From the NCBI GenBank assembly GCA_027491215.1, contig JAIXWP010000105.1:1-61321 (forward strand): 61,321 bases of DNA, in the 5' to 3' direction. This stretch comes from Flavobacteriales bacterium. GTDB taxonomy: Bacteria; Bacteroidota; Bacteroidia; Flavobacteriales_D; Sanyastnellaceae. Position 1 is the stretch's first letter; each line of letters starts with the position of its first letter. The position numbers were made by a program, and so were the translations under genes. The notes below the pieces were generated by a model, which made no database searches, was not told where the DNA came from, and saw only the letters and a list, made by a program, of their open reading frames with translations. Positions 52,464-60,983 of the stretch are shown piece by piece.

Positions 52464-55400
52464 CTACTTAGCGTATCCCAAGACACGATAAACCTCAGAC
52501 TGAATGCGGGTTCTGATGTCAAGTTGCAGCAACTTCTTATTCTCAGCATCAGGATTTACACGATTGCTTAGGAAAATGTAAACGATGCCTGTTTCGGGAT
52601 CAGCCCAGCACATAGTTCCAGTAAACCCAGTATGACCGAAGCTATCGGATGACGCTTGAGCACAAGAGGAACCCGTGCCTTTTGAAAAGGCTGGTTTGTC
52701 AAAACCAAGTCCTCTTCTATTACCTGCAAAATGACGAGTATTGAAAAGACGAATTGTCTCGTTAGAGATATACGTCTTATCACCATACACACCTTTATTC
52801 ATCAACATCTGCATAATTGCTGCGAGGTCTTGTGCATTTGAAAATAACCCTGCGTGGCCAGCAACACCACCAAGCATAGCTGCACCTTGATCGTGTACAT
52901 AACCTGTAATGTGCTGATCTCTGAATACCTTATCATTCTCAGTTGGCGCAATCACTTTTTTATCCATTCTTTCCAAAGGCTTATAACCGATAGTATGAAG
53001 CCCCATTGGCTTGTAAAAATGATTGGTGACATATTGATCTAAAGGTTGATTCGAAATTTTTTCTACTAACTCCTGAGTAAAATAAAAAGCCAAATCACTG
53101 TACTTGTAGCTCTTGTCAGCACTAATTGGAGTTTCCAGAACTTGTTTCATCATCTCCGACTTGTAGTCATCCTTGATATAGATTCCATCCGCGACTTGAT
53201 TACTGAAACCTCTTTCTGGAGCAGTCTTGTAAATTGAAGGATCCAAGACTCCATCAGACATCGTCTTGGTGTAGAATGGAATCCATGCTGTAAAGCCTGC
53301 CGTGTGCGCTAACATTTCCTTAATCACCACTTTTGAATAGACATTGTCTTGCGGGATATCGAGGTAGTCACCCAACGTTTTATTGACGTCCAACTTTTTC
53401 TCATCCTCCAATTTCATGGCAGCGAGCGTTCCGCTAGCCACTTTAGTTATCGAAGCTAAATCGTAAACAGTATTTTGATCAACTGCTTGACTATCGTTCC
53501 AATCAAGCGATCCAAAAGCTTTATCATAAACTACCCATCCGTCTTTTGCCACTAGCACGCGACAACCAGGATATGCTCCTTGCATCACACCGTTCCAAGC
53601 GATAGAATCCACTTTGCTAAATGAATTACTATTGATAGCCACTTTGAATGATGCTTCATCACTCATCATATCTTCTTCATAATCCGCAGCTGGCGCTCCT
53701 TTCACGTCTGTTTTCTCCTCAACATTTACCAATGTTTGAGAGATCAGATCTAGGTTCACCCATCTAAGGATTCCACCCCCATCTACTTTACAGCCATCCT
53801 TACAAACAAAATCTGCGGTAGCTGTCACAGGCAACGCTCCTGATGCATCAGTTGCACCAACGATTAATTCTGCACATGCCTTTCTCGTAAGCTCGTCATC
53901 TTGGTAAGCGACTACGACTCCCTCTATATTACTTAAATCACGAAGTGTCGACAATGAATATGGATTTGCCAAGACCGCCAACACCACTGTTGTCTTTTCC
54001 CCTACACTATTTAAAATTCTAGCCGATTCATTGGTTACACCAAAGTTCTTCGAAGCTTTGTTACTAGTTCCCACCATATCAGCAATCACTAGATCATACT
54101 CACTCAACTTATCATACCAAGCCATTGCTGATTTGTATTCAGGATTCTTTTCCATCATGAATACATCGACAGGCAAGTACTTCGAAATCGCTGCAGTGAA
54201 TGCTGTTGGAGCAGCCGCACCGATTTCAACTACTGCTACTTTTTTGTACTCTCTAAAATTGATGGGTAAAGTTTCTTTTTCATTGCGAATAACAGTCAAA
54301 CTCTGCTCCACCAATTTCGCTTGAAGACTTTTTGCAGATGCAGAATTCAAATCCTCCACCAAACCTTTTGTTTTGATAGGAGTAAAATTTGAAAGTCCCA
54401 CCCATTCCTTAGTGCGCAAGATTCTTAGACAACGATCATTAATTTCAGCTTCTGTTAATTCACCGCTTGCAATGGCATCTTTTATCTTTTGAATTGCGAG
54501 TGGAATATCCGCGGAGAATAGCAACACATCGTTACCAGCTTTGATCGCTTGTAAATCCATGTCACCAGGCTTCCAAAATTTCGCTACGCCTTGCATATTT
54601 AGTGCATCAGTAAACACCAATCCATCAAAGCCCATTTCTTTTCGGAGCAAGCCATCAATAATTTTTGGAGACAACGTTGATGGAAGGTTTCGAGTGGTAT
54701 CGAGAGCAGGGACGAATAAGTGTGCAATCATACTTCCACCAAGGCCTTGAGCTATCAACGCTTTGTAAGGATACAATTCCAAACTATCCAGGCGTTCTTT
54801 TGAATATGGAATAACTGGAAGATCTTTGTGGCTATCCGCATCAGTATCGCCATGACCTGGAAAGTGCTTTGCAACTGCTAAAACATGATTGTCTTGTAAA
54901 CCTTTCATGTACATCAAACCACGTCGGGTGACTAGTTCTCTATCTTCTCCAAATGATCTATTTGAAATAACAGGATTCTTTGGATTATTATTGATATCAA
55001 GCACCGGTGAGAATGAAACATGTACTCCAAGGCGCTTTAATTGACGAGCCATTTCGACGCCAAATTCGTAGGTGAGTTCATCACCTTCAGAGGCACCTAG
55101 GGTCATCTGTCTTGGGTAAGCAATGGTTGAATCTAGACGCATGCCTAACCCCCACTCCGCGTCCATTGAAATGAGAAGTGGAATACTAGATTCTGCTTGA
55201 AATTTATTGGTAAGATTAGCTTGACGAACAGGACTTCCTTGAAAGAATATAATTCCGCCAATACCGTAATTTTTGACAAGCGAAGAAATTTTTGAAGCAT
55301 TGTAATCACGGTGCTTTGGATCACTCCAAGCTGCTACCATGAAAAGCTGACCAATCTTTTGATCCAAACTCATCGATTGAAAGATGGAGTCTGCCCATGG

Positions 55401-55490
55401 TGTAGGTGTCTCTAGAAAGCACGGCTGTTGAGCCTTTGCGCCTCTAAAAGCCAAGACTAAGAAGAATGAAAGAATGATGTGAATTCTCAT
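52464..55490 (-). CDS. GH3 beta-N-acetylglucosaminidase fused to a serine hydrolase
   Basis: This 1008-aa exported protein has a signal peptide (ending GAKAQ). A GH3 NagZ-like domain covers ~30-400 (KHFPGHGDTDADSHKDLP; catalytic Asp in VFTDALNMQGV) and a GH3 C-terminal-like domain ~400-590. A class C beta-lactamase-like domain covers ~640-1008 (SITK, YSDLAFYF, GHTGFTG). The fusion is familiar in Bacteroidota and suggests peptidoglycan fragment turnover: one part removes GlcNAc and the other acts on peptide or ester bonds. It lies 65 bases upstream of bshA. Confidence 0.93.
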   Translation of the reverse strand: MRIHIILSFFLVLAFRGAKAQQPCFLETPTPWADSIFQSMSLDQKIGQLFMVAAWSDPKHRDYNASKISSLVKNYGIGGIIFFQGSPVRQANLTNKFQAESSIPLLISMDAEWGLGMRLDSTIAYPRQMTLGASEGDELTYEFGVEMARQLKRLGVHVSFSPVLDINNNPKNPVISNRSFGEDRELVTRRGLMYMKGLQDNHVLAVAKHFPGHGDTDADSHKDLPVIPYSKERLDSLELYPYKALIAQGLGGSMIAHLFVPALDTTRNLPSTLSPKIIDGLLRKEMGFDGLVFTDALNMQGVAKFWKPGDMDLQAIKAGNDVLLFSADIPLAIQKIKDAIASGELTEAEINDRCLRILRTKEWVGLSNFTPIKTKGLVEDLNSASAKSLQAKLVEQSLTVIRNEKETLPINFREYKKVAVVEIGAAAPTAFTAAISKYLPVDVFMMEKNPEYKSAMAWYDKLSEYDLVIADMVGTSNKASKNFGVTNESARILNSVGEKTTVVLAVLANPYSLSTLRDLSNIEGVVVAYQDDELTRKACAELIVGATDASGALPVTATADFVCKDGCKVDGGGILRWVNLDLISQTLVNVEEKTDVKGAPAADYEEDMMSDEASFKVAINSNSFSKVDSIAWNGVMQGAYPGCRVLVAKDGWVVYDKAFGSLDWNDSQAVDQNTVYDLASITKVASGTLAAMKLEDEKKLDVNKTLGDYLDIPQDNVYSKVVIKEMLAHTAGFTAWIPFYTKTMSDGVLDPSIYKTAPERGFSNQVADGIYIKDDYKSEMMKQVLETPISADKSYKYSDLAFYFTQELVEKISNQPLDQYVTNHFYKPMGLHTIGYKPLERMDKKVIAPTENDKVFRDQHITGYVHDQGAAMLGGVAGHAGLFSNAQDLAAIMQMLMNKGVYGDKTYISNETIRLFNTRHFAGNRRGLGFDKPAFSKGTGSSCAQASSDSFGHTGFTGTMCWADPETGIVYIFLSNRVNPDAENKKLLQLDIRTRIQSEVYRVLGYAK

Positions 55491-55586
55491 GATACACCTA
55501 AATTTTATGCTTCTTACAAAACAAGGTGAAATACAACAACTATTGCACCACGCTTATTGTGGTTTAGCAACAGTTATATGTGCAAA

Positions 55587-56297
55587 TCATGAAATATGTT
55601 CCAATGAGCCTATTTTTTTCATTACTTGGCTCATCACAAACTGGAATTGCTCCTCGATAGTGAGGTGTGTGTTATCAATAACAACCGCGTCATCAGCTCT
55701 TTTTAGAGGATCGTTAGCACGAGTTGTATCATATTCATCACGGCTGTTTACATTATTCAAAACCTCTTCGAGTGTAGTCTCAACACCCATTGATTTTAAC
55801 TCTTCATAACGACGCTGAGCGCGAACTTTGCTATCAGCTGTCATGAAAAATTTGAGTTCTGCATTTGGTAGAACTACAGTTCCGATATCTCTCCCGTCCA
55901 TAACCACACCGCCTGACTCGGCCATACGTTTTTGAAGCTTCACCAGCTTTACTCTCACTGCTTTGACATCCGAGATTTTCGAAACGTGATTGCTCACTTG
56001 TAATGAACGAATTTCCTTCTCAACATTTTGTCCATTTAAAAATGTCTCAATGAAACCTAGATCGAAGTTGTATTTAAAATTGATCAGAACAAGATCCAAG
56101 GCTTTTTCTAATCCCGCCGTATCTACAGTTCCATTTGCATGGATAAACCCATGTTGCAAAGCGTATAGCGCCATTGCTCTATACATTGCACCGGTGTCTA
56201 TATACACATAGTTCAACTCCTTTGCAACGGCTTTAGCTATTGTACTCTTCCCACAAGAAGAATACCCGTCTATAGCGATATTGATTTTTTGCTTCAC
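55587..56297 (-). CDS. cmk: Cytidylate kinase
   Basis: This 236-aa enzyme phosphorylates CMP and dCMP. The P-loop is GYSSCGKST (11-19), with YIDTGAMYRA, DGRDIGTVV and the arginine segment YDTTRANDPLKRADDA. The length is normal. The gene is single, with a -7 box (TATTTTCG) 24 bases upstream. Confidence 0.95.
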   Translation of the reverse strand: MKQKINIAIDGYSSCGKSTIAKAVAKELNYVYIDTGAMYRAMALYALQHGFIHANGTVDTAGLEKALDLVLINFKYNFDLGFIETFLNGQNVEKEIRSLQVSNHVSKISDVKAVRVKLVKLQKRMAESGGVVMDGRDIGTVVLPNAELKFFMTADSKVRAQRRYEELKSMGVETTLEEVLNNVNSRDEYDTTRANDPLKRADDAVVIDNTHLTIEEQFQFVMSQVMKKIGSLEHIS

Positions 56298-56321
56298 GGC
56301 TTATACACTTTTGGATAGCTG

Positions 56322-56329
56322 CGAAAATA
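56322..56329 (-). promoter_or_regulatory. -7 box TATTTTCG for cmk
   Basis: The minus strand reads TATTTTCG (TAnnTTYG), 24 bases upstream of ATG 56297. Confidence 0.5.
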
Positions 56330-56347
56330 CACACTATCAATGAAATT

Positions 56348-57286
56348 TTACGACTTTAAAGTTAAGAATACTTCCGCTAGCATACATCTAGCACTCCCTC
56401 CACCATATTTTTCGATGGTTTCGATGTCTGAAACTACCAACCGGCCATGACTTCTCAACTCATCTAATTGTTTGTTTGTGTATGCTTCAAAAGCGCTTTT
56501 AGACATTACTATTAAGGTCTCCCCGCCCTTGTTTTTAAGCTCTAGAATGTTTCCAGCAAACCTCGATGTTTGTTCTTCTGATATGGTAATTACTTGTCGA
56601 CCAATAGAAAGTTGATCTAATACCATTAAGCGATCACTAATATTATCAATGGCTTCAGCACAAACCACAGCCCACTTGGACCCAATAGACATCATCACAT
56701 TGGTATGATAAATTGGGAGTCGATGGTTATTCACTGTCTGAAAAGACTCGAAAGAAATAGTTCTATACCCGCATACCAGAGCCCATTGAGAAAGCACTTC
56801 TTGATTGCTCCTTTCCGATATCGACATATAAGCTATCTGATTCTCATGATCCAAAACAAGACTACCCGTGCCCTCCAAAAACTTATATTCGTCTTCAAAG
56901 TACGATAAGTCAACGACCTCAAGCCCAATTTGACAAAGCTCCTTGAGCATTGGTATCAATGGGATATGTTTCTCCAACCTGCGATTAGCAGCAAACATGG
57001 GATAAATAATAACACGACCTTTTTGATCTGTGGAAATCCAGTTATTAGGAAAAATACTATCAGGAGTATCGTACAGACCAAGGTCATTCTGAGTCAAAAC
57101 ATTGACTCCATTTGCAGTCAAAAGTGTCACAAACCTGTCAAACTCGTCTGAGGCCTTACCCCTCACTTCCTCAGATTTAATAAGGCTTACAGCGGATTGA
57201 TAGTAGTTATTCACGCTGGTCTGCTCATTCATCCTGAAAAAAAATGGGCGAACCATCAAAACCGTATTTGTACTTTGGTCGTTCAT
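56348..57286 (-). CDS. CtlX-like arginine deiminase-related hydrolase
   Basis: This 312-aa protein of the guanidino-group-modifying (arginine deiminase/amidinotransferase) superfamily is closest in pattern to citrulline utilisation hydrolase CtlX: NEQTSVNNYYQ, DTPDSIFPNNW, LEGTGSLVLDH, YHTNVMMSIG and a catalytic Cys near the end in GGGSARCML. It should act on citrulline or a related guanidino/ureido compound. The partner genes usually seen with CtlX are not in this window. It is divergent from a lipoprotein gene. Confidence 0.85.
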   Translation of the reverse strand: MNDQSTNTVLMVRPFFFRMNEQTSVNNYYQSAVSLIKSEEVRGKASDEFDRFVTLLTANGVNVLTQNDLGLYDTPDSIFPNNWISTDQKGRVIIYPMFAANRRLEKHIPLIPMLKELCQIGLEVVDLSYFEDEYKFLEGTGSLVLDHENQIAYMSISERSNQEVLSQWALVCGYRTISFESFQTVNNHRLPIYHTNVMMSIGSKWAVVCAEAIDNISDRLMVLDQLSIGRQVITISEEQTSRFAGNILELKNKGGETLIVMSKSAFEAYTNKQLDELRSHGRLVVSDIETIEKYGGGSARCMLAEVFLTLKS

Positions 57287-57355
57287 TAGTATGCAAAGTT
57301 GGATGATTTTACCGTTTTTGCTGCACTAATGATAAAATCACTAACTAATTGAATC

Positions 57356-58054
57356 TTGATTTACAGAATCCTCTCCCTCATATCTTGCTTTGCCATTATC
57401 ACTTCGTGCGGAGACAACCGCTTCTTTTCAAGTGAATCTGAAGGCTCGATCATTTATGATGTCTCTTTCCCTTATGAGCAAAATAGCCTGATGCTTGAGC
57501 TTTATCCTAAAGAGATGCTATTTGAATTTAATAACGACTTTTTGCGTGGCTCCTTAAAGTCAACATGGGGTGTTATTACAACCGACCTCTTGATCAACAA
57601 AGACCAAAAGACCTATGAGCAGTTTTTCAAATCCTTTGGAGATAAATACTCACTGGCGCTCAAGTCAGACAATATGAAAGACCTCTTCAGCTTAACACCT
57701 GAGGCAAAAATCACACCTACCGATGACACCTTAACTATAGCTGGTTACCTATGCCACAAAAGCCTCGCAGTCTTTCCTGGTGACACTTTACCACCGATAG
57801 AACTCTATTTTACCAAAGAACTAGATATTACAAGAGACAATTGGTGGAACAAATACTATCAAATTGATGGTTTTCTTCTGGGTTATGAAGTCGAGCAATA
57901 TGGGAAACGAATGAAACTTCGCGCACGTGAAATCACCTTCCAACCTATAGCCCCAGATCGTTTCGTGGCGCCTGAAGGCTACACAGCACTTAATGCTCTA
58001 GATATGGACAAACAAATCAAAAAAGTAGTAGAAGAATTTATGGTTTCGAAGTAG
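57356..58054 (+). CDS. Lipoprotein of unknown function
   Basis: This 232-aa lipoprotein begins at TTG 57356; an in-frame stop lies two codons upstream (57350-57352) and no ATG gives the N-terminus. The lipobox is in AIITSCGDN. The rest is beta-rich with a repeated hydrophobic/charged pattern (GSIIYDVSFPYE, HKSLAVFPGDTLPPIELYF) that recalls GLPGLI/DUF4412-type proteins, but I cannot assign it. It ends inside the convergent gene (17-base overlap). Confidence 0.65.
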   Translation: MIYRILSLISCFAIITSCGDNRFFSSESEGSIIYDVSFPYEQNSLMLELYPKEMLFEFNNDFLRGSLKSTWGVITTDLLINKDQKTYEQFFKSFGDKYSLALKSDNMKDLFSLTPEAKITPTDDTLTIAGYLCHKSLAVFPGDTLPPIELYFTKELDITRDNWWNKYYQIDGFLLGYEVEQYGKRMKLRAREITFQPIAPDRFVAPEGYTALNALDMDKQIKKVVEEFMVSK

Positions 58055-58466
58055 ATTCCAACAGATCTATTGGCTTAATATTTTCTAACTCTAACTCAAG
58101 TTCATAATTCTTTGACTTAATATCATCCGCTGATATTTTTTCCATAACAAAAGAAATCCCATTCAGACGCCCCTTAAGCGTTGTCTTTTCTGCAATAGTG
58201 TAAGTCTTGGTCTCACTAGATTCGACTGTTACACCATTTTGAAAAACTTCTACCTGAAGATCATACATCATTGGAAACTCATTCGAATTTTTAATTTGAA
58301 GCGTTAGCATTTGAGGCGAGTTTTTTTTGTACCACTTCTGCTTTACCCAACGAACAGAAAACTCCAGTCCTTCTTGCTCTTTCACCTTTTCATACTGAGA
58401 AAATGCCACTAGGTTAAATAGGAACAGCAGCCCCAACATCATTACAATCTTTTTCATCATCATCAA
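58038..58466 (-). CDS. Small secreted protein, unknown function
   Basis: This 142-aa exported protein has a signal peptide ending AFSQ and a beta-sandwich-like body (LQIKNSNEFPMMYDLQVEVF). Four tandem ATG codons at the start make the exact first residue uncertain. No family is recognised. CATCTTTG (474-481, minus) lies directly upstream. It overlaps the convergent lipoprotein gene by 17 bases. Confidence 0.65.
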   Translation of the reverse strand: MMMMKKIVMMLGLLFLFNLVAFSQYEKVKEQEGLEFSVRWVKQKWYKKNSPQMLTLQIKNSNEFPMMYDLQVEVFQNGVTVESSETKTYTIAEKTTLKGRLNGISFVMEKISADDIKSKNYELELELENIKPIDLLESTSKP

Positions 58467-58545
58467 ATTTTCACAAAGATGAATTAAAAATCTTTTGAAA
58501 CAAATACAACAACATTACGTAAGAGCCATGGAATAAGGTTTTGAA

Positions 58546-58598
58546 TGCAATTGGGCGAACTTGAGTAGAGAACTTGCGAGCCTAATTGCATTTTTTTT
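58546..58598 (+). terminator. Terminator-like hairpin upstream of the RnfD-like gene
   Basis: TGCAATTGGGC (546-556) and GCCTAATTGCA (580-590) pair over 11 bp with one G-T, followed by eight T. No gene on this strand ends nearby. It lies 46 bases before ATG 58644, so it may be an attenuator or the end of a small RNA. ATCTTTTG at 490-497 is a weak promoter candidate. Confidence 0.6.
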
Positions 58599-58643
58599 GA
58601 ACCAATCCGAAAGTCTCAGGTACGGGGTTGCAAATTCCAAAAG

Positions 58644-59504
58644 ATGCAACAATCCAATTGGCTTAAATGGCTCAGTAGCGATGCCCGCCACTTTCAAATC
58701 TTATCTCAATTCACTTTTCTCATTTATGGAATTCTATTTCTGGGATGGGATCAAGATTGGTTGAACTATGCAGCAGCTTTCACTGGCACCGTTGGTATTC
58801 AAACGATATTCATCAAAACGGGATATGCTCAAAACCATAGTTACAAGAGTGCTATCATTACAGCCCTTGGATTATGTCTACTACTTAAGACTAACTCTCC
58901 TATCATCTTCTTCTGCGCTGGCGCAATTGCGATTGCTCAAAAATTTGCAATTAGAATAAATGGGAAGCATTTATGGAATCCAGCAAACTTTGGGATAATC
59001 ATCGCCATTATTCTTTCTGGAAACGCTTGGGTTTCACCTGGGCAATGGGGTAATCAAGCGATATTTGTGCTCGTAAGTTCTGTAGCAGCATGGAACGTTC
59101 TATCCCGCATTGGGCGGATAGATACGGGAATAATATTTCTTCTTTCTCTGAGCATTTTCGAGTATTTCAGAACAGTAGTTTATCTTGAATGGGGACACGA
59201 GGTTTGGCTACACAAAATGACAAGTGGATCTATTCTTCTATTCTCATTCTTCATGATTACCGATCCTATGTCCACCCCATTAAACAAAAAGGCTCGTATT
59301 GTCTGGACGGTGTCTGTTGCATTTGTGTCGTTCTATCTCACAAATTTCTTCTTCATTAATGCTTCTGTGCAATGGGTATTGTTTGCACTTACCCCATTCA
59401 CACCGCTCATAGACAAACTAGCGAAAGCGAGTCAATTCAATTGGCAAAAATCAATTCAACCTTTATTTAATTTAAAAAAACAAACCAATGAAAGCACTTA
59501 CTAG
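58644..59504 (+). CDS. RnfD/NqrB-like membrane protein
   Basis: This 286-aa polytopic protein has about 8-9 helices and a C-terminal SGSILLFSFFMITDPMSTP segment, matching the conserved FFIATDP region of RnfD/NqrB subunits. I see no GAT-type flavinylation tetrad, so covalent FMN is doubtful. No other rnf or nqr gene is present. The ATG of the DUF2330 gene lies 17 bases inside its 3' end, so the two are co-expressed. A terminator-like hairpin lies in its leader. Confidence 0.8.
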   Translation: MQQSNWLKWLSSDARHFQILSQFTFLIYGILFLGWDQDWLNYAAAFTGTVGIQTIFIKTGYAQNHSYKSAIITALGLCLLLKTNSPIIFFCAGAIAIAQKFAIRINGKHLWNPANFGIIIAIILSGNAWVSPGQWGNQAIFVLVSSVAAWNVLSRIGRIDTGIIFLLSLSIFEYFRTVVYLEWGHEVWLHKMTSGSILLFSFFMITDPMSTPLNKKARIVWTVSVAFVSFYLTNFFFINASVQWVLFALTPFTPLIDKLAKASQFNWQKSIQPLFNLKKQTNESTY

Positions 59505-60936
59505 AAAATTGCTCGCACTGAGCATGGCTATGTTGATCATCGTGCAGTCATCCTATGGCTTCTGTGGCTTTTATGTTGCAAAAGCAGACACCACCATTTT
59601 CAATAATAAAAGTGAAGTTATACTTGTGCGAGATGGTAAACACACCGTTATCACTATGAGCAATGACTTCAAAGGTGATGTGAAAGATTTTGCCATGGTG
59701 GTACCCGTGCCTGTAGTATTAAAAGAATCTGACATTAAAGTAGTAGATAGAAAAGTATTTGAAGCGCTTGATGCTTACTCTGCTCCACGACTAGTAGAAT
59801 ATTACGATCAAAATCCTTGTCAACCAGAATATGCACTGGATGAGATATATGCAATGCCTACTTCAGTCAACTCAAACTCGATGGTCATGAAATCAGAATC
59901 AATCAGAGAAAAAGACTTTGGCGTAAAAATCGAAGCTCGCTACAAAGTAGGAGAATATGACATTTTACTTCTATCAGCAAAGGAAAGCACTGGACTTAAG
60001 GATTGGCTTCTTTTGAGCGGCTATAAAATACCTACAACCGCTGATGAGGTGCTCGCTCCATACATCAAAAGCAATATGAAATTCTTTGTGGTAAAAGTGA
60101 ATGCGGAAACAATTGCAAAAGGAAAATTCGAATACTTGAGCCCACTTCAAATAAGCTTTGACCATGATAAATTCATGCTGCCCATCCGACTAGGAATGGC
60201 TAATAGTACTGGCAGTCAAGACATGATTGTGTATGCTTTTACAAGAACAGGTCGTGTTGAATGCACCAATTACAGAACAGTAAAAATGCCAACTGATCGC
60301 CATATTCCTCTCTTTGTAAAAAATGAGTTTGGTGATTTTTATAAAAGTCTATTTCAAAAAACTTGGAAGACAGAAAATCGAAATGCGGTATTCCTCGAGT
60401 ATGCTTGGGATGTTACTCCAAACTGGGGAATGAAGTGCGATCCATGTGTAGGGCCACCTCCAATGCAACAAGAATTTGCAGACGCTGGAGTTTGGTGGGC
60501 AAATACCGGAGGCCAAACCTTCTTCACCCGAATGCACGTTCGGTATGAAAAAAGTAAGTTCCCAAGCGACCTCACTTTTCAAGTTACTCCCAATAATGAA
60601 AACTACCAAGCACGCTATGTACTAACCAACCCTGCCTCTGGAGAATTTGAGTGCGAAGAAGGACAACAATATCTGCTCGATCTGAGAGATAAAAGAAAAC
60701 TAGAGTTAGATGAATATGCCGCTCTGACTGGGAAAATCAGCCCTAAGGGACAAAAGTATTTATCAGAATATCAAGGAAAAATACTGCTAGCTAAGAAAAA
60801 CGAAGCTCCTATTTTTATGAAAGAATTTTTCAAGAACAATGGACCTCGTAAACTACTCATCGCTCTGTCCGCATTCATGGCTTTGATTATTTTATTCCGA
60901 TTTTCAAGATCTAAAATTGAAACAAAAATTGTATAA
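59488..60936 (+). CDS. DUF2330 protein
   Basis: This 482-aa exported protein has a signal peptide (ending SYGFC-like region), a DUF2330 domain (CGFYVAKADTTIFN, VILVRDGKHTVITMSN, MVVPVPVVLKESD) and a C-terminal transmembrane helix (about 453-470). Cysteines in CDPCVGPPP may bind a cofactor. DUF2330 has no known function. The start overlaps the RnfD-like gene by 17 bases, strongly linking the two as a membrane module. Confidence 0.87.
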   Translation: MKALTRKLLALSMAMLIIVQSSYGFCGFYVAKADTTIFNNKSEVILVRDGKHTVITMSNDFKGDVKDFAMVVPVPVVLKESDIKVVDRKVFEALDAYSAPRLVEYYDQNPCQPEYALDEIYAMPTSVNSNSMVMKSESIREKDFGVKIEARYKVGEYDILLLSAKESTGLKDWLLLSGYKIPTTADEVLAPYIKSNMKFFVVKVNAETIAKGKFEYLSPLQISFDHDKFMLPIRLGMANSTGSQDMIVYAFTRTGRVECTNYRTVKMPTDRHIPLFVKNEFGDFYKSLFQKTWKTENRNAVFLEYAWDVTPNWGMKCDPCVGPPPMQQEFADAGVWWANTGGQTFFTRMHVRYEKSKFPSDLTFQVTPNNENYQARYVLTNPASGEFECEEGQQYLLDLRDKRKLELDEYAALTGKISPKGQKYLSEYQGKILLAKKNEAPIFMKEFFKNNGPRKLLIALSAFMALIILFRFSRSKIETKIV

Positions 60937-60963
60937 AAAAAGGGGCGATTACTCGCCCCTTTT
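60935..60963. terminator. Bidirectional intrinsic terminator
   Basis: AGGGGCGA (941-948) and TCGCCCCT (953-960) form an 8-bp stem around TTAC, with A-run and T-run on either side. It serves both the DUF2330 gene and the convergent SPFH gene. Confidence 0.92.
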
Positions 60964-60983
60964 CTTTTATCATATTGATGTAA

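Noticed and set aside
55489-55809. 106-aa frame antisense to cmk
   Set aside because: It overlaps the well-supported cmk gene on the other strand and shows no motif.
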